A DNA stretch of 38,479 nucleotides from Planctomycetota bacterium (GTDB taxonomy: Bacteria; Planctomycetota; Phycisphaerae; WQYP01): the NCBI GenBank assembly GCA_021808485.1, contig JAKBBN010000027.1, positions 1-38,479 on the forward strand, read 5' to 3'. A model generated the notes under the pieces. It did not search any database, had not been told where the DNA came from, and saw nothing but the letters and a program-made list of their open reading frames with translations. Numbering within the stretch: position 1 is the stretch's first letter; every line of letters starts with the position of its first letter. This document shows positions 33,948 to 38,479 of this stretch, piece by piece. The position numbers and the translations under genes were made by a program.

Positions 33948-34080
33948 CCGCCGTTAAGACAGCATGTCGCCAAATGCCATCGGCGTCATGTCGCGCCGGC
34001 CCAACGGCGCGGCCGGACCGCCCCATCCGCCACGTGAATCCCGTGTTCAATCGGGAGCCGGCAAAAGCAAAGGAATAAGT

Positions 34081-34524
34081 ATGATTACTGGCAAACTGCT
34101 GCACCCGGAAATACTCCACGCCTTGGCCAGGGCCGGCCACTCCAGCCGGGTATTAATTTCCGACGGCAATTTTCCGCACGTCACCCGCTGCGGCCCCAAC
34201 AGCAAACTGGTATTCATGAACTTCCGCCCCGGCCTGCTTACCGTTACACAGGTATTGGAAACACTGCTGGACACGATTCCCATTGAAGACGCCGTTGTAA
34301 TGAAGCCCGGCCGCCGCGGCCCTTATGCCATGAAAAACGATCCCCCGATTTTCAAGGAATTTACCGCCATTTTATCCGCCGCTGGAACCGGGGTGAAAAT
34401 CCGCGGGCTGGAACGCTTTAAGTTCTATGAGCAGGCCGCCTCGCCGGATGTCTGCCTTACCATCGCCACCGGAGAACAGCGCCTCTACGCAAACCTGCTG
34501 CTGACCATCGGCGTCGTAAAATAA
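34081..34524 (+). CDS. RbsD/FucU-family sugar mutarotase
   Basis: A 147-residue protein of the RbsD/FucU family, which interconverts ring forms of ribose or fucose in the cytoplasm. The early motif ALARAGHSSRVLISDGNFP includes the catalytic His (H20) and conserved Asp28; the C-terminal region reads RFKFYEQA, then TIATGEQRLYANLLLTIGV, matching the Tyr/Asn sugar contacts. FucU and RbsD cannot be told apart with confidence by eye. AAGGA lies six bases upstream of the ATG. The shikimate kinase gene follows after 17 bases, so they are probably cotranscribed, although no sugar transporter or kinase is nearby to name the substrate. Confidence 0.88.
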   Translation: MITGKLLHPEILHALARAGHSSRVLISDGNFPHVTRCGPNSKLVFMNFRPGLLTVTQVLETLLDTIPIEDAVVMKPGRRGPYAMKNDPPIFKEFTAILSAAGTGVKIRGLERFKFYEQAASPDVCLTIATGEQRLYANLLLTIGVVK

Positions 34525-34541
34525 TATCGCGAGTGAATATC

Positions 34542-35051
34542 ATGAACATTGTTCTGATCGGTTACCGCGGATCGGGCAAATCCACCATCGGCCGCGGATT
34601 GGCGGCACGGCTCGGGCTGGGCTTTGTTGATACGGATGATCTTATTGCCGCCCGTTCCGGCAAAACAATCCGCGAATTGTTTGAAGAGGTGGGCGAAAGC
34701 GGTTTTCGCGATCTGGAAACAGCGGCCGTGCAGCAAGCCGCCAATCGGGATGATGTTGTAATTTCCGCGGGCGGAGGGGCCGTTCTGCGGCGGGAAAACG
34801 TAACTTTGCTCAAACGCAATGCCCGTGTCGTATGGCTGACCGCTCCGGCGGAAGTGCTTTATGCACGCATCAAGGCGGATGCGCAAACCGCGGCCAACCG
34901 CCCTAATTTGACGGCCCGCGGCGGCCTGCCGGAAGTCCGGCGGCTTCTTGCCCAGCGAACGCCGCTGTATTCATCCATGGCGGATATTGTCGTGGATGTA
35001 TCCGACATGGATGTAACCCAGGCCGTGCGCTATTTAAGTGAAATGGTGTAA
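34542..35051 (+). CDS. aroK: shikimate kinase
   Basis: A 169-residue P-loop kinase that phosphorylates shikimate at O-3, the fifth step of chorismate synthesis. It is complete: Walker A GYRGSGKS (7-14), DTDDLI with the shikimate-binding Asp at about 33, GFRDLE with R56, the GGG motif SAGGGAV (75-81) and the lid region with AANRPNL. The length is normal for the family. A GTG at 34533 is in frame, but ATG 34542 fits the family start; a GAG lies eight bases upstream. It follows the mutarotase gene closely and converges with the dehydrogenase gene (46 bases apart). No other aro gene is visible. Confidence 0.95.
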   Translation: MNIVLIGYRGSGKSTIGRGLAARLGLGFVDTDDLIAARSGKTIRELFEEVGESGFRDLETAAVQQAANRDDVVISAGGGAVLRRENVTLLKRNARVVWLTAPAEVLYARIKADAQTAANRPNLTARGGLPEVRRLLAQRTPLYSSMADIVVDVSDMDVTQAVRYLSEMV

Positions 35052-35096
35052 ATGCCGGCAGTTCCCTTTTCACCGGCGTATTGCCGCAACTACAAG

Positions 35097-35981
35097 TCAG
35101 GCCGGCAGCCCGGCATCCTCCCTGGCGCCGGAGGCCAGGCCCGTCCAATGTTGATCCCCCCGATTTTTCGCCGCCTGGCTCAGCAATCGGTTAAACACCA
35201 CATCCACAACAGGCATGGGAGTTTTGGCCGCATCGGCCATTTGGCGGGTTAATCGCATATCCTTTAACCCCAGCAGCAGTTGAAACCCGGCCGGCAAATG
35301 CTCACGCGAAAGCACCCGCGAACCATACCTTTGGTAAACCGCCCCGCCAAACAGTTTTTCACACAACATCCGGTTCATGGCCGTCAGGTTCACACCCTGC
35401 TTTTCCGCAACCGTAAAGGCTTCCGCCAGGGCTTCGGTTGCCGCGGCAATAAGAAAATTCCCGCATAGCTTTACCACATTGGCGGCCGCGGGATCGGTGC
35501 CCATATCTTCCACATCACGGCCCAATTTTTCCAGAATCGGCCGGGCGCGTTGCTTGGCCGACTCCTCACCGGATACACAGATCCATATCTGGGCCGCAGC
35601 CGTCTGCTCCGGTCCGCCGAAGACCGGTGAGGCCACATAGGCGGCCCCCGCCGCCTGATGAATGGCCGCCATTTTGCCCGCCGTGGCCGGCGAAATGGTG
35701 CTCATGGAAATGTGCAACCCGCCGGGCCCCAGTCGTGCCGCCAACGCCGGCGTAAATGTCTGCTCGAGTGCCGCATCATCCGCCAGCATTGAAATCACCA
35801 CGCCGCCCGGCACGATGGTATCCACCGCGGCCTCGCACACAACCGCCCCGTTTGTCGCCAACTCCGCGGCCTTTTGCTTTGAACGGTTGTACACCCGCAA
35901 GGCCGCCCCCGCTTTCAGCAGGTTGTGCGCCATTGGCAAGCCCATGCGGCCCAAACCGATAAATCCTATGCTGCGTTCCAT
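35097..35981 (-). CDS. beta-hydroxyacid dehydrogenase (3-hydroxyisobutyrate dehydrogenase family)
   Basis: A 294-residue NAD(P)-dependent oxidoreductase. The Rossmann motif GFIGLGRMGLPMAHNLL opens the protein; the second domain has SPVFGGPEQTAAAQIWICVSG and the catalytic Lys in VVKLCGNFLIAAATEALAEA. This is the family of 3-hydroxyisobutyrate, tartronate semialdehyde and GLYR1-type succinic/glyoxylate reductases; the R-N pattern after the Rossmann motif (YNRSK) suggests NADPH preference. The substrate cannot be fixed from sequence. AGGAG lies seven bases before ATG 35981; the frame is open to 36026. It is 54 bases after the regulator gene on the same strand, so they may share a transcript. Confidence 0.9.
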   Translation of the reverse strand: MERSIGFIGLGRMGLPMAHNLLKAGAALRVYNRSKQKAAELATNGAVVCEAAVDTIVPGGVVISMLADDAALEQTFTPALAARLGPGGLHISMSTISPATAGKMAAIHQAAGAAYVASPVFGGPEQTAAAQIWICVSGEESAKQRARPILEKLGRDVEDMGTDPAAANVVKLCGNFLIAAATEALAEAFTVAEKQGVNLTAMNRMLCEKLFGGAVYQRYGSRVLSREHLPAGFQLLLGLKDMRLTRQMADAAKTPMPVVDVVFNRLLSQAAKNRGDQHWTGLASGAREDAGLPA

Positions 35982-36035
35982 TAACTGCTCCTGAAACCAA
36001 ACCAAAAACCCAACCCGCAACTGCATGGCGCCAAT

Positions 36036-36704
36036 CTATAAAAGTTCAAACTTGGCGGCCGCGGAAAAGCTGAGCGTCACCGGTGGAAACCCCCCGGATT
36101 CCACGGCGACCGATTGGGCATGCGGATCCACGGCTACCACTTTAATCGCCGCCCCCGGCGCCAAACCATGCTTCTGGGCAAATTTTAAAAATGTACTGCT
36201 CTGATCCAGAACGCGGGTTACCTTGGCGCAACGGCCCGGGGTACTCTGGGCCAGATCGGTATGGCGGGCGCAGGATGCCGGGGCACCCAGCCGCCCCTGC
36301 CGATCCGGAATCGGATCGCCGTGGGGATCCACCTGAGGATGGTTCAGCATCGCATCCATCTTTTCCAACACCCGGTCGGAAATCACGTGCTCCAGTTCTT
36401 CGGCTTCCTCATGCACATCCGCCCAGTCCATCTCCATAATCCGCACCAAAAAAAGCTCCACAATGCGGTGCCGCCGCAGCACCAGCATCGCCAGTTCCTC
36501 GCCTTGCTTCGTCAACCGTACGCCGCTGCGTTTAGCATAGCGAGCCAGGCCCGAATGGGCGATCGCCTTGATCATGGTGGTGGCCGTGCCGGCCGTTACG
36601 CCCACTCTGGCGGCCACCCGGCCCAGCGGCACGGCGCGATTGCCGGTTTCCTGCTGCTCCAGATACAGCTGCTTGAGATAATTCTCAATGGTTCTTGTCG
36701 CCAT
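36036..36704 (-). CDS. DtxR/MntR-family metal-dependent repressor
   Basis: A 222-residue regulator. Residues 5-70 form the winged helix (TIENYLKQLYLEQQETGN, VAARVGVTAGTATTMIKAI), 71-135 the dimerisation and metal domain, and about 150-222 an FeoA/SH3-like domain. Metal ligands aligned to DtxR are H79, E83, H98, E102, E105 and H106. Glu at 102 (Cys in DtxR, Glu in MntR) points to manganese, but position 8 is Asn where MntR has Asp and DtxR has Met. Such proteins repress metal uptake genes when metal is plentiful; targets are not in this window. ATG 36704 is the family start and lacks a ribosome binding site; the frame is open to 36809. Confidence 0.88.
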   Translation of the reverse strand: MATRTIENYLKQLYLEQQETGNRAVPLGRVAARVGVTAGTATTMIKAIAHSGLARYAKRSGVRLTKQGEELAMLVLRRHRIVELFLVRIMEMDWADVHEEAEELEHVISDRVLEKMDAMLNHPQVDPHGDPIPDRQGRLGAPASCARHTDLAQSTPGRCAKVTRVLDQSSTFLKFAQKHGLAPGAAIKVVAVDPHAQSVAVESGGFPPVTLSFSAAAKFELL

Positions 36705-36855
36705 GAAATATACTTTAACCGCATCATCGGCAAAACGCGCGGCTGCCGCGGGCGGATACCCGCGGTGCATATCGCACACGAGTTTCATGCTCCGGCGTGT
36801 GCGGCGCAACCGCCGGAATCACACCGCCGCCGCGATGACAACCGTTCACCACGGC

Positions 36856-37524
36856 CTATTTCCTGTTCGGCCAATGAAACTGGTTCGTCAGGACCAGCCC
36901 GGGCTTATATTGCAGACTGGTATGAAGATGGTAATTAAAATTCGCCTGGTAGCGCGCAAAAAGCTTCGGTTCGCCGCGGATAACCAGCATATTTTCCGCG
37001 TTATAGTGAGCCGCGGCATAACTGAAATTAAAGCTGCCGGTGGTGACGGTGCCGCCGTCAATCAGCATGATTTTATTGTGCGCAATCAGGTAGCGATCGT
37101 CAATATAAGTCGGAATACCGGCGGAATAAAAGGCCTGCAATGCCGGGCTTATTTTTCGCTGAAAGCGGCGCGTTCGATAATTCCTGCGTTCAACATGCGA
37201 ACGATCCAGAATAATGCAAACCGCCACGCCCCGTCTTTCCGCGGCGATAAGCGCGCGTATCAGCGGCCGGCTGGTAAAGCTGTAGGCCTGCACCTCAACG
37301 GAATGACGGGCGGCATCAATCAGGGATACGAGTTCACGGGTGGCGCCGCCGTCCGGGGAAAAGTAAACGCGCACCGATCCGTCTGGTGAAAGTAATATGG
37401 CGGGCCGCCGGTGGCCCACCTGCCACTGCCCGAACCATACCCCGGCCAGAAACAGCGCGCAGGCCAGCACAATATTGCGGAAATTCCACGTTGTGGAGGC
37501 GGGTTTAACGATTCGCGCGGACAA
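36856..37524 (-). CDS. single-HKD phospholipase D-like protein (Nuc-type)
   Basis: A 222-residue exported or membrane-anchored protein: hydrophobic segment at 19-32 (LACALFLAGVWFG), then a PLD domain. The HKD motif is complete: H149, K151, D156 in AHNKIMLIDGG, followed by GSFNFS. One motif per chain is typical of Nuc-type endonucleases and some phospholipases, which dimerise. Either nucleic acid or lipid could be the substrate, and location outside the cytoplasm would fit scavenging. The start is the TTG at 37524, supported by GAGGA seven bases upstream; there is no usable ATG before the domain. The small basic protein gene lies upstream, 31 bases away. Confidence 0.85.
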   Translation of the reverse strand: MSARIVKPASTTWNFRNIVLACALFLAGVWFGQWQVGHRRPAILLSPDGSVRVYFSPDGGATRELVSLIDAARHSVEVQAYSFTSRPLIRALIAAERRGVAVCIILDRSHVERRNYRTRRFQRKISPALQAFYSAGIPTYIDDRYLIAHNKIMLIDGGTVTTGSFNFSYAAAHYNAENMLVIRGEPKLFARYQANFNYHLHTSLQYKPGLVLTNQFHWPNRK

Positions 37525-37555
37525 TGGCGGTTCCTCACGAAATCGAAGGGTGAGT

Positions 37556-37837
37556 TTATTTTTTGCCCTTGGCCGCGGGAGCGGCTGGAGCCCCTGCGGC
37601 CCCCGCCGCCGGCGCTGCGCCAGGTGTGGCCACGGTGGCCCCGGCCTCCGCAGCCTTCGGCGCCTTCTTCGCTGCGACAGCTTTGCGATGGCCGACTTTC
37701 ACCAGTCCAAACACACTGGATCGCTCTTGCGACCATTTATCGTTGTCTTCAAGTACGGCAACGCGCTCTGAACGCTTTAACACATTGCGATGACGTTCCA
37801 ACGAGCTTTTACCCTTCAAGCTGACATCCAGCGACAT
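37556..37837 (-). CDS. PVC-superphylum small basic protein with Ala/Pro-rich tail
   Basis: A 93-residue protein. Residues 1-55 (MSLDVSLKGKSSLERHRNVL, KRSERVAVL, GLVKVGHRK) match the conserved small basic protein family (TIGR04137) of Planctomycetes, Verrucomicrobia and Chlamydiae; its function is unproven, though its composition suggests RNA or ribosome binding. Residues 56-93 are an Ala/Pro/Gly/Lys extension (GAAPAAGAAGAPAAPAAKGKK) longer than the typical form. GGAG lies eight bases upstream of ATG 37837, and a strong promoter lies about 60 bases further up. It is a useful taxonomic marker for the window. The frame is open to 37885. Confidence 0.85.
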   Translation of the reverse strand: MSLDVSLKGKSSLERHRNVLKRSERVAVLEDNDKWSQERSSVFGLVKVGHRKAVAAKKAPKAAEAGATVATPGAAPAAGAAGAPAAPAAKGKK

Positions 37838-37902
37838 GGCGATTTCTCCGATTGAGTCTGGCAAGGACCGAAATATCAGGCCCAAAAAATTACAGATTCG
37901 TA

Positions 37903-37931
37903 ACTATACCGGAATACGCGAATCGGTACAA
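37903..37931 (-). promoter_or_regulatory. sigma-70-type promoter for the small basic protein gene
   Basis: On the minus strand TTGTAC (37931-37926) and TATAGT (37908-37903) are separated by 17 bases. Transcription would begin near 37896, giving a leader of about 59 nt. This fits an abundant housekeeping protein. Confidence 0.6.
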
Positions 37932-38020
37932 GAACTTTTCAACCATTGTTTGTCACCTTGGAATCATCATCGCACCAAGTCCCGAGGAAAGATAAACGCC
38001 GGCGGATTGGCTCCTTGACT

Positions 38021-38479
38021 TTATCGTGCACGTAAAATAAATCGCCCATGATTATTTGCGGCTATCTTACGCATTTGCGACCGATTTACCTGTCCACCCC
38101 GCACGTTCATTATTGTGAATATACGCACTTTGAGATCTGTATTCAGCTTCGCGATTACATCAATTAGCTTCGGATCAAATGATTCATCCGAGTAAAAATA
38201 AATGGCATCCGGATGCAATACAAAGGCTTTTTTGAATGCCCGCTGAAAGTAAATCAGCGGATGCATTTTTGGTTCATCGACCTTTATTCGATGAATAGCG
38301 GCAATGACGTTATGTTTCACCCGGCGACTTGCCGGCTCCAGCGACCCGCTGCGCGCGGATGGCCCCAACAGGCGGCATCGCGTGCTGATTGCGATCACCG
38401 CAAATTCCTGTTTCGCTGTTAATTTTCGGATACGCAATCCGATTGAGTTTTTAAACTCCACACCGGCAGACCGCCCCCC
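38021..38479 (-). CDS. VWA-like domain protein, C-terminal part (5' end outside window)
   Basis: The frame is open to the window edge, so only the last 153 codons are seen. The sequence follows the second half of a von Willebrand A fold as found in many planctomycete proteins: a strand FAVIAISTRC, a connecting helix, AFVLHPDAIYFYSDESFDPKL (strand and acidic turn), KVRIFTIMNVRGG, and a final helix-strand (MRKIAANNHGRFI). The metal-site start (DxSxS) would lie outside. Such proteins bind ligands or assemble complexes at the envelope; a specific role cannot be given. It precedes the small basic protein gene on the same strand, but that gene has its own promoter. Confidence 0.6.
   Translation of the reverse strand, partial: GGRSAGVEFKNSIGLRIRKLTAKQEFAVIAISTRCRLLGPSARSGSLEPASRRVKHNVIAAIHRIKVDEPKMHPLIYFQRAFKKAFVLHPDAIYFYSDESFDPKLIDVIAKLNTDLKVRIFTIMNVRGGQVNRSQMRKIAANNHGRFILRAR

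Noticed and set aside
1-38479. tRNA, rRNA, CRISPR or insertion-sequence elements
   Set aside because: No cloverleaf, rRNA-like stretch, regularly spaced repeats, transposase or terminal inverted repeats were found by eye on either strand.

Overview
The window looks like an ordinary chromosomal stretch from a Gram-negative member of the PVC superphylum, most likely a planctomycete of the Phycisphaerae type. The strongest marker is the short basic protein at 37556-37837, whose N-terminus matches a family known from Planctomycetes, Verrucomicrobia and Chlamydiae. Supporting signs are a PEP-CTERM-like surface protein with HAF repeats, an LptE lipoprotein (outer membrane with LPS), a giant AsmA/DUF748 protein, an ECF sigma factor with a soluble ZAS anti-sigma factor, and several genes without Shine-Dalgarno sequences. 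Coding regions are GC-rich, with two conspicuous AT-rich islands in spacers (about 1860-1980 and 32236-32365). I see no rRNA, tRNA, CRISPR array, insertion sequence or prophage.

Layout. 1-1876 (minus): a HyfB-like proton-channel subunit, cut by the window edge, sits behind a protein joining a DNA-binding helix-turn-helix to a PTS EIIA domain; the two overlap by 4 nt and share a good sigma-70-type promoter. 2116-7211 (plus): dihydroorotase and a YacP-like NYN nuclease; a DksA/TraR-family protein with half its zinc cysteines missing and a long basic tail; a BamD-like TPR protein overlapping LptE. 7257-10047 (plus): flavin reductase, a duplicated Lrp/AsnC-like protein and a D-2-hydroxyacid dehydrogenase. 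10280-11407 (plus): a secreted HAF-repeat protein with a C-terminal sorting signal. 11446-16148 (minus): a complete BMP-type nucleoside ABC importer (binding protein, double ATPase, two permeases).

16232-23160 (minus): an outer-membrane-type lipoprotein of unknown family, overlapping by 4 nt an 1841-residue AsmA/DUF748 protein with an OmpA-like end; a membrane-anchored unknown is transcribed divergently. This is my best candidate for an undescribed envelope system, probably an inner-to-outer-membrane bridge. 24263-27361 (minus): PrmC, a ZAS anti-sigma factor, an ECF sigma factor, and an APH-fold protein that has lost its catalytic residues (a likely pseudokinase). 27592-32021 (minus): a possible small Cys-rich protein, then CorC/HlyC-type protein, YbeY and a 7TM-HD phosphodiesterase, the last three joined by 4-nt overlaps.

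32610-35051 (plus): DUF1015 protein, RbsD/FucU mutarotase and shikimate kinase. 35097-38479 (minus): a beta-hydroxyacid dehydrogenase, an MntR/DtxR-type regulator, a single-HKD phospholipase-D-like nuclease, the PVC small basic protein, and the C-terminal part of a VWA-like protein running off the window end. All assignments rest on reading motifs; no database search was possible.
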